From Natrialba hulunbeirensis JCM 10989 (lineage in GTDB: Archaea > Halobacteriota > Halobacteria > Halobacteriales > Natrialbaceae): a DNA stretch of 64,000 nt. The stretch is from assembly GCF_000337575.1 (NCBI RefSeq), contig NZ_AOIM01000026.1, positions 6,103 to 70,102 of the forward strand, read 5' to 3'. Shown here piece by piece: positions 17,080-24,995 of the stretch. The position numbers and the translations under genes were made by a program. The notes under the pieces were generated by a model. It was not told the DNA's origin. It saw only the letters and a list, made by a program, of their open reading frames with translations, and searched no databases. Each line of letters opens with the position of its first letter. The stretch's first letter is position 1.

Positions 17080-17299
17080 CCCAGCGATCGTATCCGCTCC
17101 CTCCCGCCTACCACCCACTCTCGGCCAATGTAATTCCGGTCAGATTGCGAATGTGCTCTTTTCGTTCGACTGCTGACTGTCGACTTCCCGGTGAGGCGAT
17201 CGTCACGGAACTCGAGTACCAGTCGGTTTCAGATGGTCGACCGGCCGGTGTCGCTCTGCAGTTCGTTCTGTGTTGTACGCCAATCTCTTTTGGGAGACA

Positions 17300-17318
17300 A
17301 TTTCACACATGGTAAAAG
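17300..17318. promoter_or_regulatory. Degenerate IclR-type dyad
   Basis: ATTTCAC-N5-GTAAAAG. It shares the 7-5-7 spacing of the three better sites but has mismatches in the right arm. Confidence 0.35.
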
Positions 17319-17440
17319 TACCGTGATGACATGGCGTAGACGAACAGCTGTGGGATACCCAGACAGGGTGGTCCAAGAGCTAGCTACAGCCTCATTCTGT
17401 GCGGTCACTGTCGGATTGTGTTTAACACTGGTGTGGCTGT

Positions 17441-17459
17441 GTTTCACACAGTGTGAAAT
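17441..17459. promoter_or_regulatory. Candidate IclR operator
   Basis: GTTTCAC-ACAGT-GTGAAAT. The inner 17 bases, TTTCACACAGTGTGAAA, are a perfect dyad. It matches the dyads at 17678 and 18672. Confidence 0.6.
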
Positions 17460-17677
17460 GGGGGCAAACCTGGATGTCACTTGGTGGCGCACTGGTGAGA
17501 TTTTACAGAGGTACTTCTGTAATCCATCAGCAGACTCCACCTGAACGGTCAATTCTCTCGCGGCAAAATTATGTCGAGTAGCAAGGGTCAGTTGTGTTGA
17601 TGTACCAGGAGTGCCCAGAATACTCGGTTAGAAGCGCTGTACCCTCTATCACCATATCATCTCTCGTCGACACGACT

Positions 17678-17696
17678 GTTTCACATATCGTGAAAC
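17678..17696. promoter_or_regulatory. Candidate IclR operator
   Basis: GTTTCAC-ATATC-GTGAAAC, perfect seven-base arms. It lies about 130 bases beyond the 3' end of the iclR-type gene. Confidence 0.6.
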
Positions 17697-17823
17697 GGCT
17701 GAATTGGGCGCCCAGCCGGACCGAGGCGCTACAAATAGGGGAGAGACAACGGCACGTAGAAAGTCGCCTCACAACAATGAGAAGCGTAGTGGCTCTTTGG
17801 GGAGCGAAGCTCTCGAACCAGTT

Positions 17824-18642
17824 CTACGGTTGTGGGCTCGCTCGATAGTTGACCGACTCGAGTTGGGTTGCCAGATCGGCCTCGATGGCGTCGACGGTTT
17901 CGAGCAGGTTCTCGATCATGTCCGGTTCGACGCCGTTTTCGTAAAAATAGGTCGGCCAGCCGATGCTGAGCGCACCGAAGGGTGTTCCGTCGGGGAGCAT
18001 GACGGCGGCGCTGATGTTCGAGAAGCCCTCGAGTACCTCCTGGTGGATTTCGGCGTACCCTTGTTCGCGGATCGTCTCGAGTTGCGCCTCGAGCGTCTCC
18101 CGGTTGGTGACCGAGTAGGGCGTCTGTGCGGGCATTCCCCACTGGTCGAGGATTTCGTCGACGCGCTCGTCCGGGAGTTCGGCCAGGAGTACCTTTCCCG
18201 AGGCGGTGTTGTGCATGTGGTAGTACTGGCCAACGCCGCTCCAGGTGCTCTTGTCGGGGTCACCATACCCGCGAGGCTCGTGAATAACGTCGGCGATAGA
18301 GATGATCCGACCGTACTCTTCGACGAGAAACTCGACTTCCAGATTCGTCCGTTCGGCGAGGTCGTTGACGTGTTGTCTGGCAGTGTTGAAAAGCGGCGTT
18401 CGGTAGTATGCCGAGCGTCCGAAGTGCAGGAATTTGAGCCCGATTTCGTACGTGCCGTCGTGTTCGACGAGCCACCCCTCATCACAGAGGGTTGCGAGAT
18501 GATTGTGTGCTGTGCTACAGGCAATCCCGACACCCTCTGCGACCTCTGATAATGTCGCCCGCTCACGAGCCTGCACGAACTCGATGATCCGGAACGATGT
18601 TTTGGTCGTTCGGACCGGACGTGGCGTGGTTGTCTCACCCAT
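17824..18642 (-). CDS. IclR-family transcriptional regulator
   Basis: A 272-residue regulator with an N-terminal winged helix (about 15-70: SFRIIEFVQARERATLSEVAEGVGI, STAHNHLATLCDEGWL). The IclR effector domain follows (about 80-260), with HNTASGKVLLAELPDE, INHQEVLEGFSNISAAV-like and ALSIGWPTYF segments. IclR proteins bind palindromic operators as dimers and respond to small aromatic or carboxylic metabolites. A perfect dyad sits just upstream of its own TATA box, implying autoregulation, and the divergent glycosyltransferase operon is the likely target. The effector is unknown. Confidence 0.9.
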   Translation of the reverse strand: MGETTTPRPVRTTKTSFRIIEFVQARERATLSEVAEGVGIACSTAHNHLATLCDEGWLVEHDGTYEIGLKFLHFGRSAYYRTPLFNTARQHVNDLAERTNLEVEFLVEEYGRIISIADVIHEPRGYGDPDKSTWSGVGQYYHMHNTASGKVLLAELPDERVDEILDQWGMPAQTPYSVTNRETLEAQLETIREQGYAEIHQEVLEGFSNISAAVMLPDGTPFGALSIGWPTYFYENGVEPDMIENLLETVDAIEADLATQLESVNYRASPQP

Positions 18643-18662
18643 GGTATGTGATTACGGTACAG

Positions 18663-18671
18663 ATATAAAAC
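18663..18671 (-). promoter_or_regulatory. TATA box of the iclR-type gene
   Basis: The coding strand reads GTTTTATAT, about 25 bases before the ATG at 18642, so the transcript should be leaderless. The dyad at 18672-18690 abuts it on the upstream side, where TFB would bind. Confidence 0.6.
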
Positions 18672-18690
18672 GTTTCACCATAGGTGAAAC
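18672..18690. promoter_or_regulatory. Candidate IclR operator at its own promoter
   Basis: GTTTCAC-CATAG-GTGAAAC, perfect seven-base arms. It overlaps the BRE position of the iclR-type promoter. Confidence 0.7.
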
Positions 18691-18767
18691 CGTTGAACGG
18701 CGGATGAGTACCGGTGCTAGTCGAGTATCGACGCCAGTTCCCAGATGAGAGTCTCCCCAACGCATGA

Positions 18768-18774
18768 TTTATAG
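18768..18774 (+). promoter_or_regulatory. TATA box of the glycosyltransferase operon
   Basis: TTTATAG centred 28 bases before the ATG of the 26-codon ORF at 18799. The transcript should start at or next to that ATG. Confidence 0.6.
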
Positions 18775-18789
18775 TCTCTGAGTCAGAGA
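18775..18789. promoter_or_regulatory. Palindrome between TATA box and start site
   Basis: TCTCTGA-G-TCAGAGA, perfect seven-base arms around one base, immediately after the TATA box. Its place and symmetry suit a repressor site; it differs from the GTTTCAC dyads. Confidence 0.5.
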
Positions 18790-18798
18790 TACACAGTC

Positions 18799-18879
18799 AT
18801 GGGTGAAATTACCATACAGAGCCGAGACACCATTGATCGCGCGACGGCCTGCGTTTCCGTCGAGGTGAGACCGTCATGA
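18799..18879 (+). CDS. Candidate leaderless 26-residue leader ORF before the glycosyltransferase
   Basis: The ATG lies at the expected leaderless distance from the TATA box at 18768. The frame runs 26 codons (MGEITIQSRDTIDRATACVS...) and its TGA overlaps the glycosyltransferase ATG as ATGA. Composition is ordinary rather than low-complexity. This geometry suggests a translated small protein or leader peptide that couples translation to the downstream gene. No homologue is recognised, and it is too short for homology to be expected. Confidence 0.5.
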   Translation: MGEITIQSRDTIDRATACVSVEVRPS

Positions 18880-20180
18880 GCACTGGCAAGACGATCGCCT
18901 TCTTCCCGGAGGCAGCGTACGGGCCTGCGCTGAATTCGGTCGGTATCGCACAGGAGTGTCGCAAACTCGGTCACGAACCGGTTTTCCTTACCGACCCACC
19001 CATGGCGGAGGTGTTCGAAGACCATGGCTTCGAAACCTACGAGGTCAACATGGCGGATCCGTCCCTGACGGCCGAGGAAAAATCGAAGTACTGGGACGAC
19101 TTCATCAACAAGCACATCCCGAACTTCGATAAGGAGCCGTACGACCAACTCGACAACTACATCACTGAGTGCTGGGACGCCATCGTCGAAACCGCAACGT
19201 GGGCCCAGCAGGATCTGCCGGACGTACTGGAGGAGGTCGACCCGGATCTGATCTGTGTCGACAACGTGATTCTGTTTCCGGCTATCAAACAGTACGGCGT
19301 CCCCTGGGTCCGAATCGTCTCCTGTTCGGAAAACGAGATTCCGGACCCCAACATTCCGCCGTACCTGTCGGGCTGTCGCGCGGACGATGCCGAGAGCCAC
19401 CACGAGTTCGAGCGCCAGTACGACGAACTGATCGCCCCGGTTCACGACGACTTCAACGACTTCCTCAGGGAACACGGCGAAGAGCCGTATCCGCACGGGC
19501 TGTTCTTCGAGACCTCGCCGTATCTTAACCTCATCAAGTACCCCGAACGGCTGCGCTGGGACCGCTGGAACGAACTCGACCCGGACCGGTTCCAGTACCT
19601 AAACGGCTGTATTCGAGATGAGGACGAAACCTACGAGGTCCCGCCGATCGGCGACGAGGACGATCCACTCGTCTACCTGAGCTACGGCAGCCTCGGCGCT
19701 GGCGATACGGACCTGATGAAGCGCCTCCTCGAGTTCTTCGGCAGTCAGCCCTATCGCTTCCTCGTGAACGTCGGCGAGTACATCGACGAGTACGACGAGT
19801 CCCAGATTCCAGAGAACGTCGAAATCGACAGCTGGTTCCCCCAGCAGTCGGTCATCTCGCAGGCTGACGTCGTCATCCACCACGGCGGGAACAACACGTT
19901 CAACGAGTGTCTCTACTACGGCAAACCGGCGATCGTCATGCCCTACGTCTGGGACGGACAGGACAACGCCACGCGGCTCGACGAGACGAATCACGGCATC
20001 AAACTCCACCGCTCCGACTGGACGCCCGAGGAATTCGCCGACGCACTCGAGTCCTGCCTGACTGACGAGGAGATTCAGGCGAACGTCGCAGAGACATCGG
20101 CCGATATGCAGGCACAGAGCGGAACAGAAAAGGCGGCACGGCTGCTCGATGACGTACTGGAGGATCACGCTAATGTCTGA
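18876..20180 (+). CDS. UGT/MGT-like GT-B glycosyltransferase
   Basis: A 434-residue glycosyltransferase of the GT1 type. The N-terminal half (about 1-225) holds the acceptor side. The C-terminal half has LVYLSYGSLGAG and the donor-binding UGT signature SWFPQQSVISQADVVIHHGGNNTFNEC followed by YGKPAIVMPYVWDGQDNA (about 315-370), with the His-Gly-Gly-Asn and Asp-Gln residues that contact a nucleotide sugar. It presumably glycosylates a small molecule in the cytoplasm. It overlaps the cupin gene by eight bases and heads an operon with it and an aldehyde dehydrogenase. This grouping is unusual and gives no direct clue to the acceptor. Confidence 0.85.
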   Translation: MSTGKTIAFFPEAAYGPALNSVGIAQECRKLGHEPVFLTDPPMAEVFEDHGFETYEVNMADPSLTAEEKSKYWDDFINKHIPNFDKEPYDQLDNYITECWDAIVETATWAQQDLPDVLEEVDPDLICVDNVILFPAIKQYGVPWVRIVSCSENEIPDPNIPPYLSGCRADDAESHHEFERQYDELIAPVHDDFNDFLREHGEEPYPHGLFFETSPYLNLIKYPERLRWDRWNELDPDRFQYLNGCIRDEDETYEVPPIGDEDDPLVYLSYGSLGAGDTDLMKRLLEFFGSQPYRFLVNVGEYIDEYDESQIPENVEIDSWFPQQSVISQADVVIHHGGNNTFNECLYYGKPAIVMPYVWDGQDNATRLDETNHGIKLHRSDWTPEEFADALESCLTDEEIQANVAETSADMQAQSGTEKAARLLDDVLEDHANV

Positions 20181-20556
20181 AACCCCATCCGATGCCGACG
20201 AATCCCCGTCCGTACGCGCGCTTGCGAATCCGACCGAAATCGATATCGACGACCTCGACGATTGGGGACCCGTCCCGGACATGATCGAGGGTGAGTCCCA
20301 TACGGCAGGGACGGTCATCTACAAGGGCCCCGACGGCGAGTCCGAAAGCGGTATCTGGACCTGCACGCCCGGCTACTGGGAGTGTACGGTCGAGCGAGAC
20401 GAGTTCTGCCACTTCCTCGAAGGCAGCGCGACGTACACGCACGAGGATGGTGCCGTGACCGAAATCGAGCCGGGGACGATTGCGACGTTCCCCGCCGGCT
20501 GGACCGGCACCTGTCGCGTCCACGAAACCGTGCGCAAAGTGTACATGTGCCGATGA
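20173..20556 (+). CDS. Small cupin protein (cupin_3 / ureidoglycine-aminohydrolase-like)
   Basis: A 127-residue single-cupin protein. The GIWTCTPGYWECTVERDEFCHFLEGSATYT segment and IEPGTIATFPAGWTGTCRVHETVRKVYM match the cupin_3 (DUF861) family, often encoded beside amine or ureide catabolic enzymes. The ATG at 20173 overlaps the glycosyltransferase stop by eight bases, so translation is coupled and the start at 20149 is unlikely. Probable role: binding or modifying a small amino compound, or a metal-dependent auxiliary step. Function not established. Confidence 0.8.
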   Translation: MSETPSDADESPSVRALANPTEIDIDDLDDWGPVPDMIEGESHTAGTVIYKGPDGESESGIWTCTPGYWECTVERDEFCHFLEGSATYTHEDGAVTEIEPGTIATFPAGWTGTCRVHETVRKVYMCR

Positions 20557-20569
20557 CCGACTGTCAACT

Positions 20570-20704
20570 ATGAAACCGTCCACGCAACCACGGGACAGGC
20601 CCCCACAACCACAGTCCCCACAACCACAGGACAGGCCCCCACAACCACAGGACAACGCCCCAATCCAGGACGATACACCGAGGAATCGGGGTGGACCGCA
20701 GTGA
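20570..20704 (+). CDS. Candidate 44-residue Pro/Gln-repeat ORF
   Basis: The ATG frame begins 13 bases after the cupin stop and ends with a TGA inside the GTGA start of the aldehyde dehydrogenase. It encodes a Pro/Gln repeat (RPPQPQ, SPQPQD, RPPQPQD) from a tandem DNA repeat. The exact fit between two operon genes suggests translational coupling, but the repeat may only be spacer DNA. Confidence 0.3.
   Translation: MKPSTQPRDRPPQPQSPQPQDRPPQPQDNAPIQDDTPRNRGGPQ
20597..20657 (+). repeat. Tandem CCCCACAACCACAGGACAGG-type repeat
   Basis: The unit CCCACAACCACAG recurs three times in about 60 bases, separated by short variable pieces. It lies in the cupin-aldehyde dehydrogenase gap. Confidence 0.6.
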
Positions 20705-22212
20705 CCGAGTTCGACCCGTTCGCCCGCCACATCTTCGCCGACGGCACCTTCCGCGAGAGCGAGTCACTCGAGTCCATGGACGTAATCGACCCCGCGACCG
20801 AGGAGTCGGTCGGCTCCGTCGCGGTCTGTGATCCCGACGAAGTCGAGGACGTCATCGAAGGGGCCGTCGAAGCGCAGTCAGCGTGGGGCGACGAACCCGC
20901 GGGGACACGCGCAGCAGCGCTCCACGAGGTTGCCGACTCGATCGAGGCGGACGACTTCGAACGCATCGCGACGCTGATGACGAGCGAGCACGGCAAACCC
21001 TTCCCCGAATCGGAGGGCGAACTCGCGAATGTCGCGGGTATCTTCCGGTATTACGCCGAACTGGCACGCGACGACCAGGGGAACGTCCCCGGATCGACGC
21101 AGGCGGAATCGTTCCAGTTCGACCGGGCGTTTCCCTACGGCGTCACCGTCCACATCGTCCCCTCGAACTTCCCCGTCCTGCTGACGGCCTGGACGGTCGC
21201 CGCCTCGCTCGCGGCCGGAAACGCCGTGATCGTCAAACCGTCCGAACAGACGCCGCTCTCGACGCTCCAGTTCGTGGAGCACTTCCGAGGACTTCCCGAC
21301 GGCCTCGTCTCGTGTCTCACCGGCCGCGGCGAAACCGCGCAGGCAATGATCCAGTCGGACGGCACGGACGCCGTCGCCTTCACCGGCGGCGTCGAAACCG
21401 GACAGAAGGTGAACACAGCGGCCGGCGAGCAGCTGATGCCCGCCGTCATCGAAGCCGGTGGTAACGACCCGCTCATCGTCACCGAACACGCGCCGATGGA
21501 GGTCGCAATCGCCGGTTCGACCACCGCAGCGTTCCACCTCTCCGGGCAGGTCTGTACCTCCGCCGAGCGGTTCTACGTCCACGACGCCGTCCACGACGAG
21601 TTCGTCGACGGCCTCGTCGAGATGACTGAGGCGCTGCGCGTCGGCAACGGCTTCGAATCCAGTGAGATCGGCCCGCTCGTCAGCGAGGCCGCCCGCGACA
21701 ACGTCGAGCGACTGGTGGAGGATGCACTCGAGAAGGGCGCGACACTCGAGTGCGGCGGGCGCGTGCCGCCGGACCAGGAGACGGGCTGGTTCTACGAGCC
21801 GACAGTGTTGACGGACGTGACGCCGGAGATGGCCGTCGTCCGCGAGGAGGTGTTCGGTCCGATTGCGCCGATCTGTCGGGTCGAGAGCTTCGACGACGCG
21901 CTCACCGAGGCGAACGACTCCGAGTTCGGCCTGGGCGCGTCGGTCTTCACGACGAATCTCGAGGAGGCGATGCGAGCCTACGAGACGCTGGAAGCGGGCA
22001 TGGTCTGGATCAATAATCCGATGATCGACAACGACGCGATTCCGTTCGGCGGCTGGAAGCACTCCGGTATCGGCCGCGAACTCGGTCGGCAGGGGCTGGA
22101 TGCGTTCCGCCAGACGAAGATGGGAGTCATCGACTGGAACCCGCAGGTTCACGACTGGTGGTATCCCTACCCCGAGGAGTGGTTCTACGACACCGACGCA
22201 AAGCGGTTCTGA
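20701..22212 (+). CDS. Aldehyde dehydrogenase (operon with glycosyltransferase and cupin)
   Basis: A 503-residue NAD(P)-dependent aldehyde dehydrogenase. Landmarks are the cofactor loop NAVIVKPSEQTPLST, AFTGGVETGQ, the general-base glutamate in VIEAGGNDPL, the catalytic cysteine in SGQVCTSAERF, EEVFGPIAPI and the C-terminal IPFGGWKHSGIGRELG. The start codon is GTG, overlapping the preceding small ORF. It resembles succinate/glutarate semialdehyde and other short-chain dehydrogenases and could fill the PuuC step for the amine genes to the left. Its operon partners suggest a dedicated substrate instead. Confidence 0.87.
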   Translation: MTEFDPFARHIFADGTFRESESLESMDVIDPATEESVGSVAVCDPDEVEDVIEGAVEAQSAWGDEPAGTRAAALHEVADSIEADDFERIATLMTSEHGKPFPESEGELANVAGIFRYYAELARDDQGNVPGSTQAESFQFDRAFPYGVTVHIVPSNFPVLLTAWTVAASLAAGNAVIVKPSEQTPLSTLQFVEHFRGLPDGLVSCLTGRGETAQAMIQSDGTDAVAFTGGVETGQKVNTAAGEQLMPAVIEAGGNDPLIVTEHAPMEVAIAGSTTAAFHLSGQVCTSAERFYVHDAVHDEFVDGLVEMTEALRVGNGFESSEIGPLVSEAARDNVERLVEDALEKGATLECGGRVPPDQETGWFYEPTVLTDVTPEMAVVREEVFGPIAPICRVESFDDALTEANDSEFGLGASVFTTNLEEAMRAYETLEAGMVWINNPMIDNDAIPFGGWKHSGIGRELGRQGLDAFRQTKMGVIDWNPQVHDWWYPYPEEWFYDTDAKRF

Positions 22213-22232
22213 CTGGCGGGCTGAGACGCCGG

Positions 22233-23282
22233 TCAGCCGTCTATTCCGCCACCGTCGCCAATGCCATCCACAGACGCAAACGCACAGCGAAGCGCACCCT
22301 GCAGAACCGCTTCCTCGCCGAGGCCGCTACACGCGATTTCGGGCGTCTGCACGACGAGCTGTGACTCAATTTGCTCGCGGATCGGGTCGAGAACGAGCGA
22401 CGGGTTGTTGAGCGCGACCGCGCCGCCGACGCTGACGACCGCTGGCGCGTACGCGTTTATGACGTTCCCCATTCCAAGCACGTTCAGTTCGGCGACCCGG
22501 TCCACGACGCGCGTCGCGAGCGGATCCGAGCCGGCGTGCTCGAAAATTTCTGCCGCGGTGAGTTTGTCGGACTCGAGTGGCAGCGCTGTCTCCGTGTGTC
22601 TGTTTTCGTTTTCGTCTTCATCTTCGTCCTTGTGCCCGTTCTCGTCCTCACTCCCACCTTCATCCCCCGCCGCCAGCAACCGGGCGAGTGCGGGAATGCT
22701 GTTCCCCGAGCAGTAGGCCTCCCAGTGGCCGGCCGCGCCGCAGCCACAGGGGAGGCATCCGTCGGCGTCGATCGTCATGTGGCCGACTTCGCCAGCGTTG
22801 CCGTCCGCGCCGAGGACGGGTCGCCCACTGCTGATCACGCCGGCACCGATACCGGAGGAGATCGTGAGATAAACGAGCGAATCAACGTCGGGGTGGGTGT
22901 GGTGGTGCTCGCCGATCGCACCCGCCAGTGTGTCGTTGTGCAGGACGACGGCGTCGGTCTCGAGTAGGGCCGCGAGCGGATCGACGAGCGAAATGGGTTT
23001 GAGCAGTTCCTCGCCGTTCCCCAGATTCGACGAGAGGCCGACTGTCCCTGTGTCTCGATCGATCGCACCCATCGAACCGATGCCAGCACCGACAGTCGAC
23101 GACGGCTCGATAGCTGCGTTTCGACACGCATCCCGGACCACGTCGAGTACGGCATGGGTGATCACTTCGGCAGTCGGCCCCTGTGGCGTTCTGGCGCTGG
23201 CACGGCCGACGATCATCCCAGTGTCGTCACCGATGACTGCGCGAACGTTCGTTGCACCGAGATCGACGCCGACGGCGTACAT
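22233..23282 (-). CDS. ROK-family sugar kinase (glucokinase-like)
   Basis: A 349-residue ROK kinase with the N-terminal phosphate-binding motif VGVDLGATNVRAVIGDD. It also has LTISSGIGAGVI, the hexose site DGNAGEVGHMTID and the zinc motif CLPCGCGAAGHWEAYCSG. Residues about 200-232 form an acidic insert rich in Asp, Glu and Asn, a surface loop typical of salt adaptation. It probably phosphorylates glucose or an N-acylated hexosamine. It sits divergent from the phosphohexomutase gene, so the two may work together in sugar-phosphate interconversion. Confidence 0.85.
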   Translation of the reverse strand: MYAVGVDLGATNVRAVIGDDTGMIVGRASARTPQGPTAEVITHAVLDVVRDACRNAAIEPSSTVGAGIGSMGAIDRDTGTVGLSSNLGNGEELLKPISLVDPLAALLETDAVVLHNDTLAGAIGEHHHTHPDVDSLVYLTISSGIGAGVISSGRPVLGADGNAGEVGHMTIDADGCLPCGCGAAGHWEAYCSGNSIPALARLLAAGDEGGSEDENGHKDEDEDENENRHTETALPLESDKLTAAEIFEHAGSDPLATRVVDRVAELNVLGMGNVINAYAPAVVSVGGAVALNNPSLVLDPIREQIESQLVVQTPEIACSGLGEEAVLQGALRCAFASVDGIGDGGGIDG

Positions 23283-23428
23283 TACCGGGAATCAGCCACC
23301 GAGTCAACTTAACTGTGCGTGGTCGGCTGTATGCGCCGCTTCATTGGCCTGGGTGCGTTCCGACGTGCAGGCGAGCCACGAGGCCCGTGAGCCGAGCGTT
23401 TATCACCCTCGCCTCGGTACGGTATCCC

Positions 23429-24835
23429 ATGAGTCGGATCAGCTTCGGGACCGGCGGCTGGCGCACGACACAGGAGCACTTCACGGACGAGAACGTGCGC
23501 CGAGTCGGCCAGGGTATCGCGGCGTACCTCACCAAGAATCAGGACGTTGTCCCATCCGAAAATACCGTCGCCGTCGGCTACGACGCCAGAGCCACGTCGG
23601 CCGACGCCGCAGCGAGTCTCGCAGACGTCTTCTCGAGTGCCGGCTTCGACGTCCTCCTCACCGACCGCGACCTGCCGACGCCCGTCGTCGCCCACTCCGT
23701 CGTCGACCGTGACCTTGCCGGCGCGGCGATGGTCACGGCCTCGCACAACCCGCCGGAGTACAACGGCGTGAAGTTCATTCCCGGCGACGCCAAATCGGCC
23801 ATGCCATCGATCACCGACGCGATCGAGAGTCACATCGCACCACCTGACCCGCTGCCAGAAGCCCAGCACGGCACCGTCTCCCGCTACAATCCCGTCGAAA
23901 CTCACGCGACCCACGCCGTCGGACTCACTGACCGCTACCTCGGCACGGATCTCTCCGACCTCACCGTCGTCTACGACGCCATCCACGGCAGCGGGCGCGG
24001 GATTACCGACGCGCTACTCGAGTCCGCCGGCGCGACGGTCATCCGCCATCGCTGTGATCGCGACCCGACCTTCGGCGGGAACGCACCTGAACCGGGTCCC
24101 GAGACGCTCGCCGAGCTTCCCTCGATTATCGCCGAGCACGACGCCGATCTGGCCATCGCGAACGACGGTGACGCCGACCGAATCACGGTCTGTACGCCCG
24201 ATCGAGGCGTCCTGAGCGGAAACCTTCTCTTCGCCGTGCTCTACGAAGCGCTCCTTGCCGAGGCCGAGGTGACGGGACCCGCCATCCGGACGGTTTCGAC
24301 GACGTTCCTGATCGACCGGATCGCCAGCGAGCACGGCGCCGATGTCCACGAGGTGCCGGTCGGATTCAAGTGGATCGCGGACGGGATGGCGACGTACAAC
24401 GGCCTCTTCGGCGGTGAGGAGTCCGGCGGGTTCACCATCGACGGCCACATCGGGACGAAAGACGGCGTGCTCGTCGCGCTACTGGCCGCCGCAGCGGCCG
24501 CGACCGAACCGATCGACGACAGACTCGACCGGCTCTTCGCGACGTACGGCGAAATCTACGCGGACAAGGTCAGTGTCGACTGTCCCGACGACCGGAAAGA
24601 CGCCGTTATCGCGGGTCTCGAAGCGGCGCTTCCCGACACCGTCGCCGACCAACCCGTGGTCGACACCGTCACACTCGACGGCTACAAGTTACTCCTCGAG
24701 GACGGCTCCTGGATTCTGGTGCGCCCGAGCGGCACCGAGCCGAAGATGCGCGTGTACGCCGAGACGCCGGCCGGCGAGCAACTCGAGTCCCTCCTCGATG
24801 CCGGGAGCGAACTCGTCGGGGCACAACTCGACTAA
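23429..24835 (+). CDS. Phosphoglucomutase/phosphomannomutase
   Basis: A 468-residue alpha-D-phosphohexomutase. The phosphoserine loop is TASHNPPEYNG with Ser105. The Mg2+ loop is NDGDADRIT, the sugar-specificity loop GGEESGGFT, and the phosphate-binding loop RPSGTEPKMRVY near the C-terminus. All four active-site elements are intact. The ATG at 23429 is preferred over the frame start at 23252, which runs into the divergent kinase gene. It interconverts hexose 1- and 6-phosphates for glycosylation or central metabolism; glucose versus mannose cannot be told. Confidence 0.88.
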   Translation: MSRISFGTGGWRTTQEHFTDENVRRVGQGIAAYLTKNQDVVPSENTVAVGYDARATSADAAASLADVFSSAGFDVLLTDRDLPTPVVAHSVVDRDLAGAAMVTASHNPPEYNGVKFIPGDAKSAMPSITDAIESHIAPPDPLPEAQHGTVSRYNPVETHATHAVGLTDRYLGTDLSDLTVVYDAIHGSGRGITDALLESAGATVIRHRCDRDPTFGGNAPEPGPETLAELPSIIAEHDADLAIANDGDADRITVCTPDRGVLSGNLLFAVLYEALLAEAEVTGPAIRTVSTTFLIDRIASEHGADVHEVPVGFKWIADGMATYNGLFGGEESGGFTIDGHIGTKDGVLVALLAAAAAATEPIDDRLDRLFATYGEIYADKVSVDCPDDRKDAVIAGLEAALPDTVADQPVVDTVTLDGYKLLLEDGSWILVRPSGTEPKMRVYAETPAGEQLESLLDAGSELVGAQLD

Positions 24836-24913
24836 TTTGGAATTGTGTTCGATTATAGCTGTGAAGGATGCTGACTGGCCAAAACAGTATGGATAATGGA
24901 AACACAGTCCAGA

Positions 24914-24920
24914 TTTAAGT
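24914..24920 (+). promoter_or_regulatory. TATA-like box of the second aldehyde dehydrogenase
   Basis: TTTAAGT about 80 bases before the ATG at 24996, implying a leader of about 55 bases. The leader contains the direct repeat CTCACACCCACA. Confidence 0.35.
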
Positions 24921-24995
24921 GTTGGTGTTGAGTAGTTAGCGGTGTGAGACGAGTGTCCATTCGCTCACACCCACACTCACACCCACAGATAACTC

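Larger units (their letters stand above)
17080..17823. other. Gene-less 744-base region carrying three IclR-type dyads
   Basis: No frame here has convincing coding character: the open frames are Cys/Trp-rich and basic. The stretch holds three of the four GTTTCAC-type dyads (about 17300, 17441 and 17678). TTTAACAC at 17421-17428 could be a TATA box for a plus-strand transcript starting near the 17441 dyad. A 28-codon frame follows at 17458-17544. It may be a relic of a lost promoter and gene, or encode a small RNA. Confidence 0.4.

Noticed and set aside
17229-17552. 107-residue minus-strand open frame
   Set aside because: Cys-, Trp- and basic-rich composition and no motif; the region also carries regulatory dyads, so it is treated as non-coding.
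20878-22152. 424-residue minus-strand open frame
   Set aside because: Antisense to the aldehyde dehydrogenase, which has all catalytic residues.
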